Positions 52,017 through 60,689 of a stretch of 64,000 bases of DNA are shown one piece after another; position 1 is the first letter of the stretch, and every line of letters starts with the position of its first letter. This DNA is from Kribbella soli. GTDB taxonomy: Bacteria; Actinomycetota; Actinomycetes; Propionibacteriales; Kribbellaceae. The stretch covers positions 490,229 through 554,228 of the forward strand of contig NZ_SJJZ01000006.1 of assembly GCF_004331345.1 (NCBI RefSeq). The letters run 5' to 3'. Both the position numbers and the translations under genes were made by a program. The notes under the pieces are model-generated. The model searched no databases. It was not told the DNA's origin and worked only from the letters and a program-made list of their open reading frames with translations.

Positions 52017-53771
52017 ATGAAAGCGATGATCCGGGTGATCAAAGGCACGCTCGCGCTGGTCGGACTGGCCGGGCTCGGCCTGCTGCTGCGGTGGATCACC
52101 GCCGGCTCGATCAGCGGCCTGCGGACGTACGACCTGGACTCGCTGACCCTTCTCGCGGTCGGGACAATCGCGTGGATCGCGTACGGGTGGCTGGTACTGG
52201 CCGTCGTACTCACGGCGCTCGAGCAGCTCCCCGGTGCGGTCGGGACACTGGCCGGAGAAGTCGCGGGCCGGATCACAACCAAGACCGCCCGCGCCCTACT
52301 CCGCTCCGGCCTCGGCGTAGCCGCCGTCACTCCCCTGACCGTCGGCGCCGCCCACGCCACCCCCGGCGACACCGCCCACGTCAGCCAGTGGACCCAGCCC
52401 TCCTCGGCCACCCAATCCACCAACTACCGCGCCACCGAACCCCGCTCCACGGTCCAGCTCGGCGGCCCGAACACTTCCTACCGCTCCACCGAGCCCCGCT
52501 CCACAGTCGAGCTCGGCGGCACGGACACGTCGCACCGCTCCACCGAACCCACCTCAACCGTCGAAACCGGCGGCTCCGGAACCTCGCCGGAACAGGCGGC
52601 CCGGAGCCGCACGAACTACCGCGCCACCGAACCCGCCTCCACCGTGGAACTCGGCGGCAGCAACACCGCGGCAGATCAATCCGCCCACAACTACCGCGCT
52701 ACCGAGCCCCACTCCACAGTCGAGATCGGCGACTCCGAGACCTCGCCGCAGCAGGCCACTCAGAACCGCGCCGGCTACCGGACTACCGAGCCCGCATCGA
52801 CCGTGGAGCTCGGAGGCCCGGAGACCGGCCTGCACCGCACGAGCGCCGACAGCACGGCTCCCCGTCAGAACACCAACAACTACCGTGCGACCGAACCCCG
52901 CTCCACCGTGGAGATCGCCAACACCCACTCCACGCCACAAACTCCCCAGGCTCGCACCGACTACCGCACCACCGAGCCGCCCTCCCAGGTCCACCTGAGC
53001 AACCCCACCCCAGACGCTCCGAACCGTCCCACCACCCCCACGCCGGACAACCCCACCACCCGCACCCCGAGCCACCCAAGCGCACCCGGCCACCCCACCC
53101 ACGGCGACCCCACCCACGGCGGCTCCACCCCGGAGCACTCCACCACCGGCAACCCGACCACCGGCCGTTCCGCTACGGGCCACCCCACACCCGGCGACTC
53201 GACACCCGGCGGCTCCACCCCGGAGCACTCCACCACTGGCAACCCGACCGCCGGTCGCCCCTCTGCCGGTCGGACCGCCGCCGGGCACCCCACCTCGGGT
53301 CGGCCGAACGCCACTGGCGCGGACACGGCTGGGCAGGCAGACGGCGGGCGTACTGGGCAGGCGGATGGCAGGCGTACGGCGTCTGGCCGGACCGCTACCT
53401 CGAGCGGAGCCGTGGGCTCGGACGCAACGACCGGTGGCGGACAGAAGGACGGAATCGACGTACCCGCGGGTGGGCGCGTGGGTGTGCCGGATCGGCCAAC
53501 CGCCGGAGCGCCGACCCGGTACACCGACCTGCGGCCAGCCGTCCCCGTGCGGATCGTCGTACGGAAAGGCGACTCGCTCTGGAACATCGCCGCCCGCGAA
53601 CTCGGCCCCGGCGCGACCGCCGACGCGATCGCCGCCCGCTGGCCGGACTGGTACGCCGCGAACCGCCACGTGATCGGGAACGACCCCGACCTCATCCTCC
53701 CCGGGCAGGTCCTCCGCATCCCGCCCGTACCCACCGGCGACCACCTCCCGCCCCACCCCCAGGAGCAGTGA
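52017..53771 (+). CDS. Membrane-anchored LysM protein with eight 15-residue repeats
   Basis: 584 aa. Two hydrophobic segments (about 8-28 and 44-68), then from residue 136 to about 330 eight copies of a (N/S/D)YR(A/S/T)TEPxS(T)VELGG motif. A Pro/Thr/Gly-rich stretch with a duplicated STPEHSTTGNPT block follows, then a C-terminal LysM domain (about 513-570: VVRKGDSLWNIAARELG ... LILPGQVLRIPP) that binds peptidoglycan. Would span from membrane to wall. One bp separates it from the Rv3235-family gene. Confidence 0.78.
   Translation: MKAMIRVIKGTLALVGLAGLGLLLRWITAGSISGLRTYDLDSLTLLAVGTIAWIAYGWLVLAVVLTALEQLPGAVGTLAGEVAGRITTKTARALLRSGLGVAAVTPLTVGAAHATPGDTAHVSQWTQPSSATQSTNYRATEPRSTVQLGGPNTSYRSTEPRSTVELGGTDTSHRSTEPTSTVETGGSGTSPEQAARSRTNYRATEPASTVELGGSNTAADQSAHNYRATEPHSTVEIGDSETSPQQATQNRAGYRTTEPASTVELGGPETGLHRTSADSTAPRQNTNNYRATEPRSTVEIANTHSTPQTPQARTDYRTTEPPSQVHLSNPTPDAPNRPTTPTPDNPTTRTPSHPSAPGHPTHGDPTHGGSTPEHSTTGNPTTGRSATGHPTPGDSTPGGSTPEHSTTGNPTAGRPSAGRTAAGHPTSGRPNATGADTAGQADGGRTGQADGRRTASGRTATSSGAVGSDATTGGGQKDGIDVPAGGRVGVPDRPTAGAPTRYTDLRPAVPVRIVVRKGDSLWNIAARELGPGATADAIAARWPDWYAANRHVIGNDPDLILPGQVLRIPPVPTGDHLPPHPQEQ
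52422..53003 (+). repeat. In-gene repeats encoding TEPxSTVELGG units
   Basis: Eight degenerate units, spaced 20-35 codons, beginning with an (A/C)TACCG codon pair and ACCGAGCC(C) words. They give the LysM protein its extended region; unit number likely varies between strains. Confidence 0.7.
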
Positions 53772-53772
53772 C

Positions 53773-55170
53773 ATGAGCCAGTCCCACAACCTCCAGCCGG
53801 AAGACCTCCCGCTGGAAGACCTCCAGCCCGCTGCTCCTCTCACCGCCGTCCCCACCCGTACGACGGACCGCACCGGAGCCCGCGCCGCTCAAGAAGACCC
53901 CGCCCCCACCCACACGGACGCAACGGAGGCTCCCATGGCCGTCCCAACCCCGACCTCATCCAAGGCAACCCCGCAGCCCGTCCCTCACCCCGAGCCGACG
54001 ACGCCGGACACACCGACCTCCACGGACACGGCGACGCCGACTGCCGCGGGTACGCCGATGCCGACTGCCACGGCTGCCGAGACTGCGGTCGCTGAGGCGG
54101 CGGCTGCTGCTGGGACGGATGTGTTGGGGATGCTGGCTGCGGTGGCTCAGCCTCGGTTGGCGTCGGTTAGTGGAGGTTTGGGTGGGCACACTGTGCCGGC
54201 CACCGCGCGGTACGCCGGGGAGCTGACGGATGGGGCGTTGGCGCTGCGACTGCAGGCGATCACGCGACTCGGCGTCGCGTCCGCGCCGCGGCACCTGTCG
54301 AGCATCGACGCCCTTGCCACTCCCCAGCCCCACACCGCACCCGCACCCGCACCTTCTCCGGAAGAGCACGGCAACGCGTTGACCGCCGTCGCTCCCGAAG
54401 AGCAGGACCGCGCGGCCATCGCCCTCGCCCGCGGAGAACACGGCGGCGCCACCATCGCACCGGCTCCGGAAGCGCAGAGCAGCGCGGCCGTCGTCCCCGC
54501 TTTGGAAGGGCACGGCGGTGCGGCGACGGAGCAGGGCCGGACGCTCAGCGTGGTGCCGCCAGGTGCGGGCGCCATGCACACGGTCGCGGCGCCTGGGCAA
54601 CCTGACGGGGCCCAGGCGTCGCTCAAGACAACCGACACCACCTCGACCGACACCACTCCCACCAACACTGCGGCCGACACCAGTTCCAACATCACGTCGG
54701 CCGACGTCACCTCTCGCACCACCTCCGGCAACGGGTCGGGTGTTGTCGAGGGCGTGGCTGGTGGCGGCGCGGTTGTTGGTGAGGGGCGGGGTGGGGTTGC
54801 TCGGCCGGATCTTCGGGCGGGGGCGGCGCCGGTGTTGCCGGAGGTTCGGGTTTGGGGAGCTCGGATGGCTCAGGCGGTTTCGGAGGTGCTGGCGGGGGAT
54901 CGGCCGATCTCGCAGCTGGTGCGGTTCACCGATGACGTGGTGTTCATGGAGCTGAACCGGCGGGTGCGGCAGCTCGGGATGAACTCGACCGCGGGTACGC
55001 GCGGGGCGAAGGAGAAGAGCACGGTGCGTTCGGTGCGGGTGTTCATGCCGGAGCCGTGCATCGCCGAGGTCGCCGCGCACGTTCGGCACGGGCAGCGGTC
55101 GCGCGCGGTCGCGTTCCGTTTGGAGGTCCGCCGCAACCGCTGGGTCTGCACTGCGCTCGAACTCGGCTAG
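53773..55170 (+). CDS. Rv3235-family protein with long disordered N-terminus
   Basis: 465 aa. Residues 1-370 are Ala/Pro/Thr/Gly-rich and low complexity. The C-terminal about 90 residues (WGARMAQAVSEVLAGDRPISQLVRFTDDVVFMELNRR ... VRVFMPEPCIAEVAAHVRHGQRSRAVAFRLEVRRNRWVCTALELG) match the Rv3235 domain found near secA in mycobacteria. No catalytic motif. Transcribed with the LysM gene. Confidence 0.75.
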   Translation: MSQSHNLQPEDLPLEDLQPAAPLTAVPTRTTDRTGARAAQEDPAPTHTDATEAPMAVPTPTSSKATPQPVPHPEPTTPDTPTSTDTATPTAAGTPMPTATAAETAVAEAAAAAGTDVLGMLAAVAQPRLASVSGGLGGHTVPATARYAGELTDGALALRLQAITRLGVASAPRHLSSIDALATPQPHTAPAPAPSPEEHGNALTAVAPEEQDRAAIALARGEHGGATIAPAPEAQSSAAVVPALEGHGGAATEQGRTLSVVPPGAGAMHTVAAPGQPDGAQASLKTTDTTSTDTTPTNTAADTSSNITSADVTSRTTSGNGSGVVEGVAGGGAVVGEGRGGVARPDLRAGAAPVLPEVRVWGARMAQAVSEVLAGDRPISQLVRFTDDVVFMELNRRVRQLGMNSTAGTRGAKEKSTVRSVRVFMPEPCIAEVAAHVRHGQRSRAVAFRLEVRRNRWVCTALELG

Positions 55171-55618
55171 AGCTCCGCGGCCGTTGGAGAGGCAGCAGGA
55201 CAGCCGTGGCTGCCCGTCATCCCCGTACGGCCCAGGCATGCGCCGTACGGGCGGCTGGTTCCGGGACATTTCACGGAGGTGCGGAGACGCCGCGGTGGCA
55301 GGAGACAGGAAATAACAGGTCCCCCGCCCCCGGTTCCTGTCGGCAGCCCCCAGTCCCGTCCGGACCCCAGCGGATGCCCAGGCGCAGTTCTTGTCTGCCC
55401 ACCCTGGCTCCTGTCTATCCGCCCCGGTTGCTCTCGCCGGGCACCGGTTCCTGTGCGCGCTCCAGTGGATGCGCAAGGTCGGTTTGTGGCTGTTCGTCGC
55501 GGGTTTGTGTTCAGGGTTGGTGGGGTGGGAGGCGCAATTTGATTGTGGGGGTTTTGTCATGTGGTTGGGGGGCGGGCGGCGTACGGTGACCGGGGTCTTC
55601 TTGTTCGGGGGTAGTGGG
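55171..55618. repeat. 448-bp gap: stem-loop and inverted-orientation ACAGG repeats
   Basis: CCCGTACGGC (55222-55231) and GCCGTACGGG (55242-55251) form a 10-bp stem, a likely terminator for the Rv3235-family gene. At 55305-55320 ACAGGAAATAACAGGT is a degenerate array core, and TTCCTGTCGGCAG, TTCTTGTCTGCC, CTCCTGTCTATCC and TTCCTGTGCGCG over 55340-55460 are the array's 20-bp sub-repeats in reverse. No gene is supported here. Confidence 0.6.
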
Positions 55619-56536
55619 ATGTTGGACAGCACAGCGGCCATGTCGGCGTGGCAGGTTGATGTTCGGGAGTTGAGTGCGGCTGAGCGGGCGCGGGTTCTTC
55701 CGGCGGTGCGTCGGCGGCGGTGGAGCGAGCGCGTTCGGCTGCTGTATCCGTTGGCAGTGCGCTATCACCGGGCCGCCAAGCGGCTGGAGTGGATGAGGTC
55801 CAGTACGCCGTACGCCGGGACGCGCGATGTGAACGACCTGCCGGTGCGGATCAAGCGGCACAAGTCGTTGCTGTTGCGGCAGCTCGGGGAAACCGAGATG
55901 TGGATGCAGCACAACAAGGTGACGAACCTGAAGCTCGCCTGCGCGCAGGTCGACGGGCTGGTGATCCGGCCGGGTGAGACGTTCTCCTTCAACAAGGTGG
56001 TCGGCAACGCGACCCGTCGCAAGGGGTACGTGAAGGGCATGCGGCTGTCGAACGGGCGGGCCGAACCGGGGATCGGCGGCGGCATCTGCCAGTTGGCGAA
56101 TCTGCTGCACTGGATGGTTCTGCACTCGCCGTTGACCGTGACGCAGCGGTCCACGCACAGCTTCGACCCGTTCCCGGACAACGGGCGGGTGCTGCCGTGG
56201 GGTGTGGGCTGCAGCATCGTCTACAACTACGTGGACCTGCAGTTCCGCAACGACACCGACCAGACGTTCCAGCTACGCGTCGACGTCGGCGACCGCTATC
56301 TGGAGGGCGAGATCCGCGCGGACGTCGCCGGCCCGGAGTCGTACCGGGTGTTCGCCAAGGAGGAGCGGTTCCTGCGGGTCGGCGCGGACTACTTCCGGCG
56401 CAACGAGATCTGGCGGACCGTGATCGATCGCCGCACGGGTACGGCGCTGCGCGACGAGTTGATCCGCGAGAACGTTGCCCTGGTCAAGTACCTGCCGGTC
56501 GACGTACCGGTGCTGGACGTCGTACTCCCGGGCTGA
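55619..56536 (+). CDS. VanW-family protein
   Basis: 305 aa from ATG 55619. Contains the VanW core: IRPGETFSFNKVVGNATRRKGYVKGMRLSNGRAEPGIGGGICQLANLLHWMVL (about 117-168) and HSFDPFPDNGRVLPWGVGCSI. The family is named from vancomycin-resistance clusters but its activity is unknown. No signal peptide, so cytoplasmic. Ends directly against the convergent cupin gene (no gap). Confidence 0.85.
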   Translation: MLDSTAAMSAWQVDVRELSAAERARVLPAVRRRRWSERVRLLYPLAVRYHRAAKRLEWMRSSTPYAGTRDVNDLPVRIKRHKSLLLRQLGETEMWMQHNKVTNLKLACAQVDGLVIRPGETFSFNKVVGNATRRKGYVKGMRLSNGRAEPGIGGGICQLANLLHWMVLHSPLTVTQRSTHSFDPFPDNGRVLPWGVGCSIVYNYVDLQFRNDTDQTFQLRVDVGDRYLEGEIRADVAGPESYRVFAKEERFLRVGADYFRRNEIWRTVIDRRTGTALRDELIRENVALVKYLPVDVPVLDVVLPG

Positions 56537-56941
56537 TCACCCGAGCAGCGAGCACCCGTACTTCTCGAACAGCGCCGCCACGTCACCCGAGAACCCGCCG
56601 TGCAACTCCCGCAGCATCGCGTGGGTCGTCGCCGACATCACCAGCACGTACCGCGCCGGCTCCTCGCCCGGGTTGCCGAACGTGTGCGGCACGCCGCGCG
56701 GCCCGACGATCCCGGATCCGGCCGGTACGTCGTAGTCCTCGCCGTCGATCCGCATCCGCATCGTCCCGGACAGCACGTACCACGCCTCGTCGTCGGTGTG
56801 ATGCACATGCAGCGGCGCCTGCCACGCCACCGCGTCCGACGTACGTCCCGCGGCCTCCCACTCGGCGAGAACGAGGCCGGATCCCTCCGGCGCAATCGTC
56901 CGCCCGAGCAGCGGAACCCCCGACAGATCGTCGCGACGTGA
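56537..56941 (-). CDS. Cupin-domain protein
   Basis: 134 aa; GTG 56941 chosen because AGGAGGAG lies just upstream. Single cupin: PLHVHHTDDEAWYVLSGTMRMRIDG and PRGVPHTFGNPGEEPARYVLV hold the two metal-binding blocks (HxH...E and H). May act as an isomerase, oxidase or sensor; unknown. Diverges from the AraC-family gene. Confidence 0.82.
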   Translation of the reverse strand, partial: SRRDDLSGVPLLGRTIAPEGSGLVLAEWEAAGRTSDAVAWQAPLHVHHTDDEAWYVLSGTMRMRIDGEDYDVPAGSGIVGPRGVPHTFGNPGEEPARYVLVMSATTHAMLRELHGGFSGDVAALFEKYGCSLLG

Positions 56942-56996
56942 CACCGGAATCTCCTCCTCGCCGACGGAACTCCCCATCCTGGCCGCGCGAATCCAC

Positions 56997-57041
56997 CGAT
57001 GCAACAGAAAGCGATGCAACAGGAAGCGGTGCACCTGGAAC
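56997..57041. promoter_or_regulatory. Three tandem 15-bp direct repeats between cupin and AraC genes
   Basis: CGATGCAACAGAAAG, CGATGCAACAGGAAG and CGGTGCACCTGGAAC follow one another exactly. They lie 29-73 bp upstream of the AraC-family start and upstream of the cupin. AraC-type activators usually bind such direct repeats. Confidence 0.55.
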
Positions 57042-57069
57042 TGTCGGCGGGGCGTAGCAGACTGGAGAG

Positions 57070-57777
57070 GTGACTGTGGTCGTCGAGCCGTACCGGGAGC
57101 GCCCCGCGCGCATCGCCGGCGCCGACCTGTGGACACGTACGGCGGAGGGCGGTGACTACCGGATCCTGCCCGACGGCTGCATGGATCTGCTGCTGATGGA
57201 CGACGACCTGATCGTCGCCGGTCCGGACAACCGCGCCTGGACCGGCAGCGCGCCGCGGGGCACGCGGTACACCGGGATCCGGTTCGCGCCGGGCGCCGCG
57301 CCAGGCTTCCTCGGCGTACCCGCCCGGGAGTTGCTGAACCAGCGGGTCCGCCTCGCCGACCTGTGGTCGCCGAACCGCAGCAGACGCCTGCTGGATCGGA
57401 TCCGGGCAGCGCCCGACCACGCGACAGCACTCGATCTCGAGGTCGCCAAACTGCTCGAAGAGCCCACCGACCGCCTGACTGCGCACGTACTGCGCAGCGT
57501 CCGCGGCGGCCTGCTCCGCGGCACGGCCGGCGTCTCCCGCCTCGCGGCGACGACCGGCCTCAGCGAGCGGCAACTGCACCGGCGCTGCCTGGACGCGTTC
57601 GGCTACGGCCCGAAAACGCTCGACCGGGTCCTGTGGATGAACGTTGCCCTCGACCACGCGCGCACCGGCGTCCCGCTCGCCGACGTCGCCGTACTCACCG
57701 GGTACGCCGACCAGGCCCACTTCACCCGCGATGTGAAAGCTCTCACCGGTCTGCCACCGAAGATCCTCTTGGGCTGA
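57070..57777 (+). CDS. AraC-family transcriptional regulator
   Basis: 235 aa; GTG with GGAGAG upstream. N-terminal sensor domain (DUF6597-like: YRILPDGCMDLLLMDDDLIVAGP) and C-terminal double helix-turn-helix (VSRLAATTGLSERQLHRRCLDAFGYGPKTLDRVLWM). Probably controls itself and the divergent cupin through the 15-bp repeats. Confidence 0.87.
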   Translation: MTVVVEPYRERPARIAGADLWTRTAEGGDYRILPDGCMDLLLMDDDLIVAGPDNRAWTGSAPRGTRYTGIRFAPGAAPGFLGVPARELLNQRVRLADLWSPNRSRRLLDRIRAAPDHATALDLEVAKLLEEPTDRLTAHVLRSVRGGLLRGTAGVSRLAATTGLSERQLHRRCLDAFGYGPKTLDRVLWMNVALDHARTGVPLADVAVLTGYADQAHFTRDVKALTGLPPKILLG

Positions 57778-57790
57778 CAAACTGCTCCTC

Positions 57791-58816
57791 ATGACCGAAG
57801 TCGGTACGACGACGTTGCGGCACAACCCGCTCAACGCGGTGACGGCGAACGTCGAACGGGTGACATACGCCGACGGCCGGACCGCCGTACGCAAGGAACT
57901 GCGGCGGCCGAGCCAGCCGTCCGGGCCGTGGGCCGCGTCGACCGACCCGCGGCACTGGAACTACTGGCGCCGCGAACTCGAGGTCTATCGCGACGACGAA
58001 CTCCGCGGACAACTCGCCGACGCCGGCCTGGTCCTGCCCGCCGCACAGGTCGACGAGGGGCCCGAGGGCGCCGTACTGCTGATGGACGACATCGCTGGTA
58101 CGCCGGGCACACACTTCAGCCTCGCGGAACATGCAGCGCTCGCACGCGCCTGCGGTCGCTGGCAGGCCCGTCCCGCGCCCGAACGGCCGTGGACCTCGAC
58201 GGGCTTCCTGCGCGACTACTCCACCACCCGCGATGTCCCCTGGCAGCTGATCACCGACGACGCGGCCTGGCAGCAGCCGCTCATCCGCGAGACCTGGCCG
58301 GCCGAGCTGCGCGAAGCCTGGACCGGCCTGCTGGTCCATCGCGACGCGCTGCTCGACCTCGTCGCGAGTCTCCCCCGCGCCCGCTGCCACCTCGACTTCT
58401 GGGTGTCGAACGTGGTCCAGCGGCCGACCGGTGAGCTCGCGCTGTTCGACTGGTCGTTCCTCGGCGACGGCGCGCTCGGCGAGGACATCGGCAACTACAT
58501 CCCGGACGCGGTGTTCGATCTCTTCTGGCCGGCCGAGCGCCTTCCCGAGCTGGCCGAGACCTGCATCGCCAACTACCTCGACGGCCTGCATGAGGCTGGT
58601 TGGCGCGGTGACCCGGACCAGGTGCGCCTGGCGGTGATGGCGTCCGGCGTGAAGTACGCCTGGCTGCTGCCCGGCCTGCTGGGTAGGGCCTCGGACACGA
58701 CGCACAGCGCCTACCACCGCCAGGTCGACAGCAGATACCTGTTCCACCAGCGCGGCCAGGCCCTGCTGTTCGTTGCCGACTGGTGTGCCGAGGCGCTCAG
58801 CCGAGCACGACGGTGA
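57791..58816 (+). CDS. APH-family phosphotransferase
   Basis: 341 aa. Kinase-like fold with MDDIAGTPG hinge, catalytic HLDFWVSNV (H200, D202) and metal-binding D220 (LFDWSFLGDGALGEDIGN). Phosphorylates a small molecule; relatives range from aminoglycoside to macrolide and choline kinases. Follows the AraC gene by 13 bp and overlaps the convergent Tat-exported gene by 20 bp. Confidence 0.8.
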   Translation: MTEVGTTTLRHNPLNAVTANVERVTYADGRTAVRKELRRPSQPSGPWAASTDPRHWNYWRRELEVYRDDELRGQLADAGLVLPAAQVDEGPEGAVLLMDDIAGTPGTHFSLAEHAALARACGRWQARPAPERPWTSTGFLRDYSTTRDVPWQLITDDAAWQQPLIRETWPAELREAWTGLLVHRDALLDLVASLPRARCHLDFWVSNVVQRPTGELALFDWSFLGDGALGEDIGNYIPDAVFDLFWPAERLPELAETCIANYLDGLHEAGWRGDPDQVRLAVMASGVKYAWLLPGLLGRASDTTHSAYHRQVDSRYLFHQRGQALLFVADWCAEALSRARR

Positions 58817-60689
58817 AACCTCCTGGTACGACGAGTGGCTTGCCGCGGGCAACTAGTCGGCCGCTGGAGTCGTACGTGTAGGCGTGCCCACTGGCGCTGA
58901 CCACGCGCGGACGGGTGTCGACACTGACCAGCAACGTCGCGGTTCCGATCCGGAGGCTGCTGATGGTTGGGAGCAGCAGTACTGCGTCCAACTGGGCCGT
59001 GCCCGTCGACTGCGTGCTCAGCGTGGTCGCGTTGGCAGGGAGCGGGTTGGCGAGGGTCAGCGGCTGAAGCGCGCCGGGCGCCGCCGAAATGCCTTGCGGG
59101 CCGCAGGCGTGGACCAGTGTGCCCAGAGTGCGGCCGCCGCTTGTCCAGGTGCTCCGCGCCGGCGTCGGTGTGTCAACCAGGTTGACGACCGGGAGAACCA
59201 GACGCGGTTGCGCTGACGGTGGCACGGTCCACGTCGCCGTACCGTCGAGGGAGAGGTAGGAGCCGTTGCTCCATTGGGATTCGCCGGTCCACGCGGATGG
59301 TGGTGTGACGACCGCACCACCAGTGGCAGTCTCCGCCTCGATGATCTGGAGTCCGTCGTACGCCGACGCGCCTGACAGGCGGGCGATGTCCGGGTGGGCG
59401 TCGAGGGCGAGCATCGAGAGTTGCCCGTGGATCGTGGACTCGGCGCCGGAGTTGCAGTTGATCACGCCGTCGCCGGAGATGCCGTCGTAGGTGCGGCCGG
59501 TGGTGGCGTCGTACATGGGTTGGCCGGCGCGGTTGGCGCCGAAGTACCAGGAGGCGACGAAGGCAGCGAGGTGTTTCTGGCCGGGGCGGTCGATGGCGAG
59601 GAGCGCCTGCAGGCGGGCGTCGACGCCGTAGGCGATTTGGGAGCGGTCGATCGGCGTCGGGAGCCAGCCGTTGTCGGGGCCGCCGGCGGTGAGCAGGAGT
59701 GGAGTAAAACCGGCGGTGTCACCGATCGCTGCTGTCAGGAAAACGGTTTCGTTGAGAGTGGCTGAGGCGGCGGCTAGGGCGGAGGGCATCTGGGCGCCCC
59801 AGGCGTGCCAGTCGGAGATCGACTCGCCCCAGGGCAAGAGCGCACGGAACGGCCATTCTCGGGTCGAGCCGGCGTGCATCTGCGCGATGCCCTCGGCGAA
59901 ACGACTGAGGGCTCGACGGGCTCGGGGCGATCCGCCGGCGTCGACGTACGCCGCGAGTCCCAGGACCGCCTCAGAGGTGGCGTCCGCGCCGTTCACGATC
60001 AGCCAGGCGGGGAGGCGGCGGCCGTCGACGACGTTGTACTGGCCGTAGCGGATCAGGACCTGGCGTTCGAGCGCGGCGATCGCCAGCTCGAGACGGTCGC
60101 GGAGGAAGGCGGCGAAGGCGCGGTCGGTACGGCGGAAAACGTCGTACCCCTCGCCTAGCGCCCAGACGGTGCGGGCCAGCCAGTAGGACGGTCCGGAGTC
60201 GGAGGGGTCGGGGAGTTCGACCGGCTCGGCGCTTGGGTTGAGGGTGCCGTCGGGCTGCATCCAAAGCACGACGTTTCCGTTGGGTGACTGCAGGAATGTG
60301 AGGGCTCGCAGCAGGTCGCGGGCCGTCTGCAGCGAGGTCGCCTGGTGGAAGAGTTTCCAGTGCCGCAGGTAGACGACGGCCGCCCGCGCGATGTCGTCCG
60401 CGTTGTAGGCGCCTTGTCCGTAGGTGTTCGTCGTCGGGTCGTAGGTGCCACCACCGATCCGCCGGTACGAGCCGTCCGCCTGATGGTCGGCGTACGTCCA
60501 CAGAACGCCCAACGGGCCGGAGCCGTAGGTCGTGTGGCCCGCGGCGGCTGGCGGTGAGACGGAAGCCCGGAGGAAGTCGAGGTGGGCGAGATTGGACAGG
60601 CGCGTGGAGGCTGCAGCGGGAAGGGTGACTGTGGAGGCGGCAGCCACCGCGAGTGCTCCGCCGAGGACGGTGCGGCGGGTGGGTTTCAT
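58797..60689 (-). CDS. Tat-exported (alpha/alpha)-toroid protein, putative glycosidase
   Basis: 630 aa. Twin-arginine signal (TRRTVLGGALAVAAAS). Residues 90-420 look like an alpha/alpha toroid (GAYNADDIARAAVVYLRHW, SYWLARTVWALGEGYDVF, NCNSGAESTIHGQLSMLAL); the C-terminal third is a beta-sandwich like a carbohydrate-binding module (EAETATGGAVV). ATGA overlap with the GH130 gene upstream places it in the importer operon. Probably acts on the same glycan outside the cell; family number not assigned. Confidence 0.65.
   Translation of the reverse strand: MKPTRRTVLGGALAVAAASTVTLPAAASTRLSNLAHLDFLRASVSPPAAAGHTTYGSGPLGVLWTYADHQADGSYRRIGGGTYDPTTNTYGQGAYNADDIARAAVVYLRHWKLFHQATSLQTARDLLRALTFLQSPNGNVVLWMQPDGTLNPSAEPVELPDPSDSGPSYWLARTVWALGEGYDVFRRTDRAFAAFLRDRLELAIAALERQVLIRYGQYNVVDGRRLPAWLIVNGADATSEAVLGLAAYVDAGGSPRARRALSRFAEGIAQMHAGSTREWPFRALLPWGESISDWHAWGAQMPSALAAASATLNETVFLTAAIGDTAGFTPLLLTAGGPDNGWLPTPIDRSQIAYGVDARLQALLAIDRPGQKHLAAFVASWYFGANRAGQPMYDATTGRTYDGISGDGVINCNSGAESTIHGQLSMLALDAHPDIARLSGASAYDGLQIIEAETATGGAVVTPPSAWTGESQWSNGSYLSLDGTATWTVPPSAQPRLVLPVVNLVDTPTPARSTWTSGGRTLGTLVHACGPQGISAAPGALQPLTLANPLPANATTLSTQSTGTAQLDAVLLLPTISSLRIGTATLLVSVDTRPRVVSASGHAYTYDSSGRLVARGKPLVVPGGFTVVLG

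Noticed and set aside
55391..55618. Longer N-terminus for the VanW protein (start at 55391)
   Set aside because: The extension falls in reverse array-like repeats and low-complexity G-rich DNA, lacks a ribosome binding site, and homologues start near the chosen ATG.
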